Assembly: GCF_963676685.1 (NCBI RefSeq)
Contig: NC_092354.1
Span: 27,436,193-27,500,192 of the forward strand
Reading direction: 5' to 3'
Length of the DNA: 64,000 nt
DNA from: Mytilus edulis
Lineage: Eukaryota > Mollusca > Bivalvia > Mytilida > Mytilidae
Part shown: piece by piece, positions 12,345-24,419 of the stretch
How the letters are laid out: the number at the start of each line of letters is the position of its first letter
How positions within the stretch are numbered: position 1 is the stretch's first letter
Made by a program: the position numbers and the translations under genes
Notes under the pieces: generated by a model
What the model was told of the DNA's origin: nothing
Database searches by the model: none
Seen by the model: the letters and a program-made list of their open reading frames with translations, nothing else

Positions 12345-12545
12345 GTCCCAATTGTGCAGAGACCTTCCAGAGGCATTCGACAGTCTCGTGCATCTGGATA
12401 GGTCGCTGAGCAAGATGGGGCTGCCTTCCCGGACACCTTTGGGTGATTTTCTTAGGTTGCGGTTGGACCCTGCCCATTTGGACCCAGCCAAGCTGGTTGG
12501 AGGGGTTGCAGTTTTCTGTGACCCAAAGACTTGGCCTCGGGTACC
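12345..12545 (+). repeat. Direct repeat flanking Gypsy remains, left copy
   Basis: About 200 bp starting 'gtcccaattgtgcag' and ending near 'cttggcctcgggt'. It is closely matched by 14317-14501. Identity is high by eye, with an 18-21 bp length difference in the proline/aspartate-rich middle. It may be LTR-derived or an internal duplication. Confidence 0.75.
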
Positions 12546-12714
12546 TTTGAGGATGGAACCGGGGTGGGTCGTGGCAGAGGGGATCCACCCCAAGAGTGCC
12601 GGCCAGTTCGAGGGCGCTACTCAGCACCGGTTCCACCAACTGGTTGCCCATCCGAGTGTGTCCGCCTTTGGAGAAGGTGGGAGTGGACTTCACCGTGGAC
12701 AATAAATTGCACGC

Positions 12715-13370
12715 CCGTCAAATCTCTACCTTGCGATTGTCACTCCAGTCTTGTCATCTCATGTTGGGCAGAGAAGTCAATCAGCCTGCTGAGTTGATGT
12801 TCAGGGGGCCACAGGGGGAGGGAATCAAGATAGAGAAAAATATGTATCGGACCTAGAGGAAGCCATCCAAGGGGCACATGAGCTGGCCAGGGCCAATCTA
12901 AAAACGGCACAAGAACGCTTCAAAAGGAATCACGATCTCAAGGTGGTGGTCAAAAGGTTTAAAGTTGGGGATCTAGTGTATCAATTGGATACGGCCACCA
13001 TCAAGGGAAAATGTCGAAAATTGACACCATCCTGGAAAGTCTCACCCCATACCTTTACAAGGTCAAAAACAGCAATGGTAGTGGCCCATCATGACCGGAT
13101 TAAGTTGTGTAAGGATAGGGAAGTCCCAAATTGGTGTAAAAAACTACAAGCCCAAGTAATAAGTAGAAATTGGAAGGAAATAGAGGAGTTGGAACCCAAG
13201 GGAAAAAAGGATAAGAACATTATTTGTTCATGCCGGGGACCAGATGATGGGGTCTCATGATCAGGTATGACGAGTGCAGGGAATGGTTCCATGGACGATG
13301 TGTGAACATCACTTATGGGGAGGCTGACAGAGTGGACGCCTATCAGTGTCCAGGATGTTCGGTCTCCACG
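12715..13370 (+). pseudogene. Ty3/Gypsy integrase C-terminus plus PHD finger, frameshifted
   Basis: Frame fragments spell the end of a Gypsy integrase: SCHLMLGREVNQPAELMF (about 12749), DLEEAIQGAHELARANLKTA (12853-12912), HDLKVVVKRFKVGDLVYQLD (12931-12990), TPSWKVS, VVAHHDRIKLCKDREVPNW (13081-13135). The LGRE...P..E and GD.V...D...KL.P.W..P patterns are typical of this family. Directly after comes a PHD finger: ICSCRGPDDG, then after a frame change at 13257 YDECREWFHGRCVNITYG and YQCPGC. This gives the C4HC3 order C-x-C...C-x2-C...H-x2-C...C-x2-C. Frame changes near 12840, 13050 and 13257 make it non-functional. Histone reading by the PHD could guide integration; that is inference. Confidence 0.8.
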
Positions 13371-14312
13371 GGAGTGCACGTGTCTAGGATCTCCCTGCAG
13401 TCTATGGTAAATTTATTTCAGATGAACAATAAACAGAACATGCAGGACAAGACCCCAGGATATGAAAGCCAGACATCCTCTCCAATGCAGTCCTCCGTCA
13501 CAGAAGTGGTGGAGGAACTGGTGGTTTGTGTACCAGAGGAGGAGCTGAGGCAGCTAAACCCTGAGGTACAGGGGAGCCCGGGGACTTCGTTAGAGGTAGG
13601 TGGGGATCAGAAGGGGGGTCTGAGGGCGCCACTGAGGGTGAGGCGAAGGGGGAGGTGAAGAGCAAGAAGAGAAAGAAGAAGTCCAAGCCAAATAAAAGGA
13701 GTAGAGGTGCCAAAAAAAAAAGGCCATGGCTGCGGCCTCACCTCTCCAGAAAACCTCATCTCAGGGGGTCCAGGGGATGTGTCGGGATCAACACCTCACT
13801 ATGGAGTGCAGGGTGGATCAGTTGGGACTGGACCGTCTTGTCCAGTGTCTGGCTGTGAAGCCCGGGGACCAGGCCTGGCACGTCCTAGCGGAGCACGTGG
13901 CCGAGTTGTGCCGGGACCTGGGAGTTTCCGACCCAGGGTTAGCCCGGGTGCGCCTGCAGTCCTCATGCACTGGAGGGCGCAGGTGGAGTTGATGGCTCTC
14001 TTACAGGGGCATCAGCGTCAGGCCTTTCTGGGGAAAGTCAACCTCAGCTCCAGTGAGCCTTCTCAGGCGAACTCCTCTGGAAAGCAGGGGAGTCCACCGG
14101 CCAAGGCAGAAGTTTTCAGCAGGCTGGGGGCTCCCAGGCCCTTGGGGCAGGTTGGGGTGTTCAGTTCCACGGGACCCTCTCCAAGGTCCATTCCATCCCT
14201 CATGTCTCTCCCGTGTTCCAGTCCAAATAGGTCACTTCCGGGTCTAGGGTCACGAGGCTTATCCTCGTCTGTGGCGGACAGGGATCAAAGCACCCGGGGA
14301 ATCCCTCAGGAG
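13371..14312 (+). pseudogene. GC-rich remainder of the Gypsy-type element
   Basis: Downstream of the PHD finger the frame continues as a linker to about 13658 and then a lysine/arginine-rich stretch (KKKSKPNKRSRGAKKKRPW, about 13670-13728). Overlapping frames to 13992 read WHVLAEHVAELCRDLG and similar. GC content is far above the rest of the window. No domain is recognised. Several frames are open, as is usual in GC-rich DNA, so which one was real is not certain. Probably a gag-like or accessory part out of its usual order, or the decayed C-terminal tail of the polyprotein. Confidence 0.4.
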
Positions 14313-14316
14313 TAGA

Positions 14317-14515
14317 GTCCCAATTGTGCAGGGATCTTCCAGAGGCATTCAACAGTCACATGCATCTGGATAGGTCGCTGAGCAAGATAGGACTGCCTTC
14401 CCGGACATCTTTGGGTGATTTTCTTAGGGTGCGGTTACACCCACTCAAGCTGGCTGAAGGGGTTGCAGTTTTCTGTGACCAGAAGACTTGGCCCCGGGTG
14501 ATCCACTGGATTTAA
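14317..14515 (+). repeat. Direct repeat flanking Gypsy remains, right copy
   Basis: Matches 12345-12545 from 'gtcccaattgtgcaggg' to 'gacttggccccgggt'. The GC-rich composition stops at its end (about 14515). Confidence 0.75.
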
Positions 14516-14518
14516 ATT

Positions 14519-15016
14519 CAGTTCTGTCACCTACCTCACCGATATTTGATGAGCTTGATTGTGTCAAAATTTCTACCAAGCAAAAAAAAGCTGTTGAAAC
14601 CAAATCTTTGCTTCTTCATGCAAAGGAAGAGAAGAAATCCATAAATGAAGAAGTCATAATTTATTTCCAATACTTATTAGCAAAGCACGAACATACTTGA
14701 ATCTTTGTCAACTATTAAGGCTGGCCAAAGTCGTATAGCTAAAGGAAAGCGTCAATACCTATATTAAAAACATTTCAATCTCGAACTAATTGGAAATAAC
14801 TGTAAGGATTTGTTTAAAAAATATATTGAATTTAACATTCCTCAAACAGTTCTTGCTTTATTATCTGTTGAGCTTTTAAAACCATCGCAATATGTAAATG
14901 ATTTGGAAGATCGGATGAACTCCATTCAATCAGAGATCAGAGATTTAGAACAATCACAAATAGAAAAGGATGAAGCTAACGATGATAGTGACTTCGAAAT
15001 TGATAATGATGTTTAA
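14519..15016 (+). pseudogene. Unrecognised coding-like fragment, interrupted
   Basis: Two blocks in different frames look like parts of one protein: ISTKQKKAVETKSLLLHAKE...INEEVIIYFQYLLAKHEHT to about 14697, then STIKAGQSRIAKGKRQYL (14713-14760), then FKKYIEFNIPQTVLALLSVE...SQYVNDLEDRMNSIQSEIRD ending with an acidic tail DDSDFEIDNDV (stop at 15014-15016). Lysine-rich, then coiled-coil-like, then acidic. A stop near 14762 and frame changes break it. I do not recognise the family. Confidence 0.4.
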
Positions 15017-15626
15017 AATTATATTGATTAGATTTGTTAGGAGACATTTCTAAAATAAACTTATTGCTTTAAGATTTAAACTTTTAATAAACGCACAAGT
15101 GCAATTATCTCCCTTTGTTAAAATCTGACAAGAAAAGTTTTCTACCTGCACATCTTCATCTAAGGTTGTTTTGATGCCAGGCTGTAAAGAAGTTAAACTT
15201 AAAGCACATTTTAATATTGTAAACAATAAAGTAATTTGTTTTACTAAAATTAATTTTATTGCAAACCAAATGAAAGCTTTCCACAGAGTCATCTCTTGGT
15301 CAAGGTATTTTAACTTCTTCTGTTCAATTGTTCCACAATAGCTATTGTTCTTTGTGTAGTTTATTCAAAATTTCTCTGAGAAATCCATCTCTCGTTGCTT
15401 AATTAACCTTAGTAAAAAAATGATCGTCTAAGTTAACGAAAATACTTGTATCTTTACTTGCAGAACTGCATGTCATGATAAATTATAAATGATGTTATAA
15501 TTCATTGTAAAAAAATGTCTTTTTTAATCTGTTCAATATGACACTAATCAAATCATAAAAACAATGATTTTTGACAAAAATTATTATTGTTCCTATTGAA
15601 AATTGTGTTTTTTTGTTAACCTATCA
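15017..15626. other. Intergenic, nothing recognised
   Basis: AT-rich with no supported gene or structure. Confidence 0.4.
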
Positions 15627-15940
15627 TCTATAATACTAAAATAACGAGGTCCAATTTTTCAGCCATCATCACGTAAAAACGATGAATCAAAGAATTCAAC
15701 TTTATATATAACTTACTCCATTCCAGGCCCTTATAATTAATAATATTACCAGTAATTGATAGGTTCCAGGTCGACGGTTTCAACATGTTCAAACAGAAAG
15801 ATTTTGAAAACAGAGAAAACTGTGCATCTTTTAATCGGCATGACTTTATCAGATGACAATACCAATACTAAAATAAGGCATACGCATAGTTATATACTTT
15901 AATTCAGTCACGGACCCGCAATATCACGGGTGTGTTCTAG
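15627..15940 (+). mobile_element. Short non-autonomous Helitron
   Basis: 314 bp. The 5' end is TCTATAATACTAAAAT (15627). The 3' end has a hairpin ACCCG/CGGGT (15914-15918 with 15927-15931) followed after a few bases by CTAG (15937-15940). The flanks are A on the left (15626) and T on the right (15941). TC start, hairpin plus CTRR end, and insertion between A and T are the defining marks of canonical Helitrons. There is no coding capacity, so mobilisation in trans is implied. Confidence 0.85.
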
Positions 15941-16819
15941 TATAGAATACATTTAAGCAGGGAATTTATTTTAATATTGTTATTCATTAGTTTTAATTTG
16001 TAATACACACAAAAATATTTTTTTTAATAGGAACAATGTTTTGATTCTAAAATAAATAAAAAATAAACAGGGCATGGTCATAAAAAATGCAGCTTCTTTT
16101 GTAGTGTATTTTTATCAGGACAGCATGAATTGACCTTTATGACCATATAAGCGATGCAAACATAAATATAGATATAAAAACATGTAAATATTTAATGTGA
16201 AAAAATTATTAATACACCTATGGCAGGTTTGGTGAACATTCTATATCTATATGATATGATCGATTTAGGGTTTCATCTTATACAATTATCAAAAAAGAGT
16301 TTAAATTAACTAAAAGTAATAATTATAAAATAGAAGATGTGGTTGCTTTATATTAACATCTGATACCACTATCAGTACATCTTCAAATATTATTTAATGA
16401 AATGACCAATTTAAGGTTTCATCAAATACAATTATAAAAAAGTCATCAAAAATTTCAGAATTGGGAATTATTGACTAAATATGAATAAACAAAAATTGAA
16501 ATGATTCTGTGACTTACGTATGGATTATAAAAGTATTTAGCACATGTGGCGAGTATTAATATATAGAGAAACGTGATGTGTGAAATGTACTTAATTATAG
16601 ACATATGTATATGCACAGACATGGATTACAGTACAAATCTTTCTGTAAAAAAATGTTGCATCTGCGACCGACGAGCGGTATTACCTACTCGAAAAAAAGT
16701 AAGGTCCGTAAAATAGGCATATATAGTTTGTTTTTTATTATATTGCTGTATATAACATTTTTACAGGCATGACAGAAACAGAACGGTGAAACTGTGTTTC
16801 CAAACCGGACAGAGTATAG
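15941..16819. other. Intergenic with satellite-like scraps
   Basis: 16255-16460 has short text such as 'aaatgaccaatttaaggtttcatc' and 'tacaattatcaaaaaagag' that recalls the 1-5870 satellite, so it may be a diverged relic of it. No gene is seen. Confidence 0.4.
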
Positions 16820-17360
16820 AATATTGAAAACAACACGTTATTAATTTCTTGCGTCCGAAGCGCTTTTCTGGATTTACCTTTATCAGGAACGCTCAAAGCC
16901 AAACATTGGAAATCCGAAGATGCATTAGTACCGAAACCGTTGAAGAGCTGTATGTCAAAAATACCTAAAAAATATAGCCAAATTCATCTTAAGCCAACTT
17001 TGCCTGAGGGAGTTGAAACCTTAGTTTCTTAATAATTTATAAATTTATAAACGGACAATTTGAGTAAAATTTGTTAAATCATGTCAGTACCGAAATACTG
17101 ACTACTGGGCTGATACCCTCGGGGACTGATAGTCCACCAGCAGAGGTATCGACCCAGTGATGTAAAATATTGAAAACAACACGTTATTAATTTCTTGCGT
17201 CCGAAGCGCTTTTCTGGAATTACCTTTATCAGGAACGCTCAAAGCCAAACATTGGAAATCCGAAGATGCATAAGTACCGAAACCGTTGAAGAGCTGTCTG
17301 TCAAAAATACCTAAAAAATATAGCCAAATTCATCTAACAAACATTGGAAATCCGAAGATA
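16820..17360. repeat. Direct duplication of about 170 bp around a palindromic spacer
   Basis: 16822-16989 and 17168-17335 are near-identical, with only three or four differences visible (gcattagta/gcataagta, ctgtatgtc/ctgtctgtc, ggattta/ggaatta). A third fragment of it lies at 17339-17360 (acattggaaatccgaagat). Between the copies sits 'gatagtccaccagcagag', and a related 'gagggtatcaccagcccagt' text occurs in inverse sense at 17681-17702. Both belong to a dispersed mussel repeat by recall. Confidence 0.8.
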
Positions 17361-17776
17361 TATAGAAGTTGGGACAATGTTGGGGTTTGTGTTAGTACAA
17401 CTCAAATTTTACTTCATCACTTAGGATATTGAAGTATTTATTATCTTCGCTTGATTTAAAACCATTGCAGATAGAAGAGAGGGGCTTTAAAGATAACCCT
17501 TGACTATTCAATTCAATCTTTTGGTTTCATGGCTATTTAAGTTTGCCTAGTCTAGTTGATATGAAATATTAACAAGTTAAATGCCAAAATCAAAGTCTGC
17601 CGCAAAGTGAAATAGGTAGCAAGTAATTTACTAATCAATTTTAAGATTTGTCAATTTAAGATTTTTGAAAAGGACATTTTTCGAGGGTATCACCAGCCCA
17701 GTACACGTGTTGACATGAATATCAATAATGTGGTCATTTTAATAAATTTCCTCTACAAAACTTTGAATTATCGAAA

Positions 17777-17975
17777 AACTAAGGATTTTCTTAATCCCAG
17801 GCATGGATTATTAACCGTATTTGGCACAAATTTTTGAAATTTTGGATCCTATATGCTCTTCAACTTTGTACTTTGGCTTTTTGAATTTTTTGATATGAGC
17901 GTCACTGATGAGTCTTATGTAGACGAAACGCGCGTCTTGCGTTTTAAATTATAATACTGGTACCTTTGATAACTA
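17777..17975 (+). repeat. Hammerhead-bearing repeat, copy 3
   Basis: Same order of blocks as 5874-6085, ending 'tactggtacctttgataact'. The core is intact: CTGATGA 17905-17911, stem II GTCT/AGAC 17912-17915/17921-17924, GAAA 17925-17928, stem III ACGC/GCGT 17928-17931/17939-17942, with T at the cleavage position 17943. Confidence 0.8.
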
Positions 17976-18389
17976 ATTATATAGGTTAAATTGGTGAATG
18001 TTACAGAAATATTAATGCTATAATATTAGTTAGATCCAAAAAATTAAGCAAATATGAGTGTAGTGAGTTTAAATAAAAATAATTAACCAGGATATTTTTT
18101 TGTAGAAAGGTGCTCGATTAGCGTGGAGTGTGGCTGAAGTTCAGAGTAGGACAATGTAAGTGTTTATATTAAAACTTTGGGAATGGGAAGAAAATTAACC
18201 CAAAGAATGTGTTTATCCATGTCGGAACAAAAGATATTCAAAATATTCAAACACAAATCAAATCATATAGGGTGATGACATCGGTGAATAGAAGATTGAT
18301 GAAGCCGAGCCAATCCTACTTAAACACAGCGATGTAAAGGCGATTCAAATAAGATTTTGTCAGGGACGGGGGCAGGTAACTCCGTAAGG

Positions 18390-18660
18390 TCGATTGATTG
18401 CTTGTTGGTTGCTTAACGTCCAGTGGCAAATATTTCATGCATATTCAGGACGAGAACAAGTTAAAACTAAGTACAATGTAGGTTTTTTACTGACAATCTT
18501 TAATTTTTATTTGGGTGAAAGCTAATTAGACAAGCTATATTATATGCTAAGTTGACAAAATGTAAGCAGTTTTTGTTATTTTATATATCAAGCCTCATCA
18601 GTGATGCTCAAATTAAGGAATAATATTAAAGTACAAGGTTATGTCTTTTAAACAAGTTTT
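18390..18660. repeat. SINE scrap and partial hammerhead repeat on the minus strand
   Basis: 18405-18470 carries 'tggttgcttaacgtccagtg' and 'caaatatttcatgcatattc', a dispersed mollusc SINE motif by recall. 18588-18615 read on the minus strand gives gagcatcactgatgaggctt, the 5' half of the hammerhead repeat core. The 3' half is missing. Confidence 0.55.
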
Positions 18661-18963
18661 CATTGATTCATTCTTTTTCAATTTAATAATAGTATATATG
18701 TATGTGTTTCAAGGTATAACAATTGGGTTCATGTTCTGATGCAACATGGATCAAAACAATTTCCTGCTGTTGTAATTGTATTGGTTGAATTTTGTTAACA
18801 TTTGCATGGTTTAGTTTTTTAATTTTCAAATCCTGTAAAGATAATCTACAGAAATAAATTCTGACTGAGTAAGTGTTATCTCCATAGAGAATATAATACC
18901 TACAGTTAAAGTGTTTTTAGCAAAACTGATGGAAATCTTAAGTCAATGCCCTCAAATCATTAA

Positions 18964-21798
18964 AGGGAAACTTCGCAAAAAAATCAAAAATTGATATTAT
19001 GTCCATTCTGTATAAAAATGCTCAAATTTATAAATATTAAAGTTGTATTCCGCTAGATAAGAGATCACCATCGATTTTAAATTTTGAGTATCAGTTCTCT
19101 GCCTTCCGCCATTTTGTTATCTTGTCCAAATAAAAATCACGATATGTCTATAAACCACAAAGAAACAAAACTACAGTAACCGATGTAGTCTTAATTACGT
19201 GTCGATATCTTGTCAATCGTACGGTTGTTTTATCTGACTAACTAACTTGATACGGAAAATGTTCTTATTTTTTTAAGAACCATATAGTCTGTTATTTTTA
19301 AACTGTTAATATTGGAATTAGTTAAAAAGTCAAAGTTCAAATCATAAATAAGTGTTCCGTGAAAATTGTTTTCGAAAATCTAATTCGTTCATAATTCATT
19401 AAAGTAATATACTTTATTCAAATAAATTAGGATCTTCGCTCCACTGATCACCCACATGGCTAAAGGTATTACTCCCAAAGGTATTGTGAGGGGTGTAAGG
19501 TGACACGTCCAGGTATTCAAGCGATTTCCTGTCGGGCTTGCAAATTCATGCATCGTTTCACTTCTGTAGGTATTGATCAGTGTACACGGCCGATAACTTA
19601 TAACTTTGAACTATCAGGTGCATGTATAATATACATCTCTGTCTTGCGTGTCCGAAAGTGATATAATATACTAATCATTACTTAAATCATACGCTTGTTT
19701 ATAAATAAAATTTCTGGTGTAAAGAATATTATTTATAAAAAAAAAATGTTACAAAAAAAAAAAAATGAAGATATACAAATATACGTATTTTTTCCAAGGG
19801 TTAATTTGGGAAAATCAGAGACATATAATTGTATTAGATGTCTCTGGGAAAATGTAATATTTACTCGTTGTCAATAGTAAAGGACATAGTTGGATCATTC
19901 CAGAAATGTTGATTAAAAAAATGTGCGCACTTGTCGACGATTCGTTTATACGCCCGGATAGAAAGTTACGGAACTACAGCGCAATTTAAAATATATACAT
20001 GTATACATTGAACATAAGAAAGAAACATACATTTTGTGCAAATTGGGGTAAAAGTTTTGTAAATAGACTAGTCCACGTATACCAACAGTATGTAATCATC
20101 CAATTCGATAGACTATTGTATACCAAAAGAAGAAGAAGAAGAGGACCAATTTGATTTAAATACAGGTCGATCTATAACTTGCTTTGGTTCATCAAAGTTA
20201 TGAACATAGTAACATCACAGATTTATATATTATTAGATTGTTCTCCAAAAAAGAAAGAAATTCGTCATCACCACAATTGTTCCGACATATGCAACTGGAC
20301 GTACACTAATAATCCCCGAGGGATGTGAATATTTTCTAGGAAAGCTATTGAGTATTAAAGTTTCAAATCATTTTCGGGATTTTTTTTTCCTTGATATTCA
20401 ATGACAGCAAATTTAAAGAATAAACTGCTTGTCAGATATTTGTCCGCTTTAGGGGTATTCTTGCCAGTTGAACAGACTTATAATTACATTCAAAAATAGG
20501 GAAAGATGACATTAAATTCGTTGTCTTTTGTTTTTTAACATCTGTGGTCAAATAGTTATTAAGTATTATACGTTGTGAGACGAAGACTATTTTAATAAGG
20601 ACGTCCCCGATTATGATTAAATTTGGTTGACGTTTTTCACACTTGATAAAGAATATCTATTCGTAATTTTTCGATTCCATTCCAAGAAGACCTTAAATTT
20701 GCTGTCAATTTTTTAAAACTTCTCAAGTAGAAAACTATTTTTTCTTTATTCGTTCATATTCCGCTTCGGTAGAGTTATCTTCAGTGAGTTCCAGTTATTA
20801 ATTTATACGTGGCTTTTAAAAAGTCTAAATCTAAGTGTTCTCATTCATTTATTTGCCTAATAAAGACAAATAAAAATACTTTGGTAAAGCTATTTATAAT
20901 TTCTAAGTTCTCCTTTTTATTAGACATCAATCAAGGACAAAAGGTGTAAATCATTTCAATCGGACATATGATTTAAGTTTCCCGTCTTTAACCGAAAATT
21001 GTGTATTTCTTAGTAAATTAACTTATTTGAATTCAAATAAATAATAGCACCAAACATAATTAAATAATTCCACGGCGATCAATTTTTATTTGTCACCAAC
21101 TTGAATATATATTTTGAATATGTGTATTGAATGCTCCCTTGTCTTATAATTCACTGATCCGAATAGACAGTCACACCTGGCAAGGTGTGCCCGAGAGGCG
21201 TGGTTAAATACCGAAGTGCAAATAACAATTTACCTTCAACAAGCCATCTACGAGTATTGCCACAGAACCGTGAATACACACATCGTATCAACCAAGTCAT
21301 AGCAGAGATAGTAAAAGGTCAATAAGAGTACACCAACATATTGTCTTTACAGATTATTGTACTTTACTTTGTTCACCTTATCAGTCCGAAAATATATTAA
21401 TTAAAAATAAATTTATAACTTTTTGTGTTGTCTACAAAAATAATTCGAATATATACGTTTAACATAGATTTATCTCATGAATATGTACAATTGAACGTCT
21501 GTGCGTTTTATCTCCTCATTATAGGATGGTTATTTAGATAAAGCATAAGGCATCGGCGCGCTTACGATTACGTTAAAATATGATTAAAAATCAAGACTTT
21601 TAATGATTGTATTTTAAATCCCGGCATGCAAAAACCAGGAGAAAACGTCACGACCTACAGGAAGTAGTTAATATTTTTTCATTAACTATTGAATTTCTCC
21701 TTTATTACTGCACATATAGCGATAAAACTTTGTGAATATATATATTATGTCATAATGAACATATTTAAACCATAAGTAAAAAATCGTGAATTTTCCCT
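18964..21798. mobile_element. Possible TTAA-flanked non-coding element
   Basis: The left end is TTAA (18960-18963) then AGGGAAACTTCGC. The right end read inward is TTAA (21799-21802) then AGGGAAAATTCAC. That is a 13 bp inverted repeat with two mismatches bounded by TTAA. The 2.8 kb interior has no open frame above about 60 codons and no transposase. A large, non-autonomous piggyBac-like element fits. Chance similarity is possible because the ends are short and AT-rich. Confidence 0.4.
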
Positions 21799-22324
21799 TT
21801 AAAGCATAAAAGACAAGTTAAAAGAGCAACGGGCGTATCATGCGCTAAAGCGCAGCCCTTTATTGTCATTAGGTCTCTTGTAGAGAGTTGCAATAATACC
21901 ACATATTCTTTTTTATGTTGCCCAATTTATTACAGAGAGTTCTTGACACTTAAAAAGATAAAAAGACAAGAGAGACTGTCTTTGCTCAGGAAAAATAAAA
22001 CTTTACTCGCCTTCTTTGTCAGCTCTTACAGACTATGAGATTACCATTACATTAAATTAAGTAACCTACAAATTCTAATTTAGTTACATTTTGTAGTATG
22101 TTATATTAACGTTTTATTAAAGTGCGAATTTCTAGTGGGTTTTTGGATAACCATAGTTTCTGTCTTTTTAATATTAAAGGTACAAATGTTTAAATTAATA
22201 TAGATTGATATTCTACATGTAGAATTCATATTTTAGAATACTACCAATTTCTTTCTAAAAAAATAAGTCAATTTGAAAGCAAGGTGACGCATTTAACAAA
22301 TAACATATCTTGTTACATTAAAAT

Positions 22325-23560
22325 ACTTTTAATACGACCGCAACAAAAATCATTTGCGGTCGTATATTGGTATCAAGACGTCGTCGTTGTAAGCGTCGTC
22401 CGAAGACATTTGGTTTCCGGACAATAACTTTAGTAAAAGTAAATAGAAATCTATGTATTTAAACACCAGTTTTATAACTACAAAAGGAAGGTTGGGATTG
22501 TTGTCCTAAAAGTTTTAAAATAAGGGCCCAAAAAGGAGCCCACTAATCTAGTTTATAGTTTCAAGACAATAACTTGCTGAACGGTGTATGAATCTTTCTG
22601 ATATACCACAAGTTTCCATACCACAAAGGACTGGTTATGATAAGCTTGGGGGGGGGGGGGGTGTTATGGCTCAAACCTTTTAGGAATTAAGGGTCAAAAG
22701 GGAAAAAAAAACAAGCGTTTCCTAGTTAATGAACAATTACTTTTAAGCACAATGATAAGTTTGGACTACCTCCCATACACTGATTTTCAATAATGTTTAA
22801 AGACATGTTGTTCATTGTCTTGAGGTGATTAGCTGTAAATTTATTTTTAGCAGTTACTATTTTTTTAAATACTGGTTAAGGTAGATGGGGTGTGAAAATT
22901 ATAATCAATAGATTTTTTAAATAATTTGTTAAAAAGTAGTTTATATAATGCTTTTTTTATAAAAAAAAAATTAAAAAGAATGGGTCACCGGCCTCATTTC
23001 CATGCTACACGCTGTTCAAAATAGACAGATTTTGTACAGATTATGCATGGAAAATCCAATTTTCTGCAATAAAGCATAAACTGTACCATAGAATGTTGAG
23101 ATAACATATGAGAAGATAGCTTAAATAGAATGCTTTCAGTTAAGAAAAAGAAAAAAAATGGGGTCACCGGACCCGTTTTCCTACTACGTTATGAACCTTT
23201 ATTTCATTTGTAAGCACAATAAAACCAACCTTCTTAGTCACCTCTATGACATAAAAAAGAAAAAAAAATGATGACCCAGTGCCCTGTTGGCAAGATGACA
23301 GTTGGCCATGATTTATTGTTATTAAAGACACAAATGAAAACCTATTAAAAAAAATATGCCTTTGTAATTCACATACAACTTAAAAGTATTGCTGGCACAA
23401 AGTTCCAAAAATAAGATCAGGACATTTGTAAGTTGAATATTCCAACAACAGTTAATCAACAAATTTGCTGACAATGATAACTATTACAGACATTCATATG
23501 TCTGCCTCTCCTCACAATAGTTTGAACAGTTGTAAATGTTCCATGCGGTCAGAAGGCAAT
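22325..23560. repeat. Dispersed mussel repeat complex
   Basis: It opens with a short inverted repeat ATACGACCGCAA...TTGCGGTCGTAT (about 22332-22369), then 'gtcgtcgttgtaagcgtcg' and 'aaaggaaggttgggattg'. These belong to a family I know from mussels by recall. Downstream, 'aatgggtcaccgg' style blocks at 22980 and 23158 and a related block at 23266 form a loose direct repetition. No coding evidence. A 12-base G run lies at 22650-22661. Confidence 0.55.
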
Positions 23561-24419
23561 AATCAAGGTGACCTTACCGTTAAGAAATTAGTGATAAACT
23601 TTCAAACCAAGGTGTAACTGATGTTAGATTTCAAATATAAAAAAAATATGAAAATATAATGAAATTTTAAAAATACATATCTGTTGACCTCTCAAACTCC
23701 GACTTCTCCTTTATCTATTTTCTATTTATTAGTGTAACAGGTCAAAAATTACATTAAATATTTTTGAGTTATCTCTCTTTGTTTAGAGTTAAGCAAATAC
23801 ATTGAAATTTGGAAATTAAATTAAAAAAAAATTACGTTAGCATTTATATTTTTTATCAAATCATATTTATGATACAAATTGATGATTTTTTGTCTTATTA
23901 TTATTTAAGGGTATTTCAAATGTTAATTACTAGTACTTCATTCTAGTAATTAGTGTACAGGCAAAAAATTGTCACTACATTTTAATGTTTTTTTTTCTTT
24001 TCGACCGATGAACATGATGAAGTTGTGAACAAAAAAAATTTGAAGATTGAATTTTTTTTTAAAAATATTTATAATGATTTTGAATATGACTGCTTTATAT
24101 AAAATTGTAAAATTACCAAAGGAAAAAAATATGATATGCACATATTAATAACATTCTATATTATATCTTAAGTGTTTTAAATGCTAATATGATTTCAAAA
24201 TTTGGTGATTATTTGAATTTGAAGTATATCGTGTCATTTGATAGTAAGCATTTGTAAGAAGAAATATTTATACCTTGAAAGATGTATTTTATATTTAAAT
24301 CAATAAAGGTACTGATACGACAGTATTGTATACATAAAAATAGATGTATTTCTTTCTTCTAGTGGATGATATTTTGCAGTGAAATTGTCTGCCATTTCCA
24401 TATTTAGGGTATAAAATAA
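23561..24419. other. Intergenic, nothing recognised
   Basis: Extremely AT-rich with no supported gene. Confidence 0.4.
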
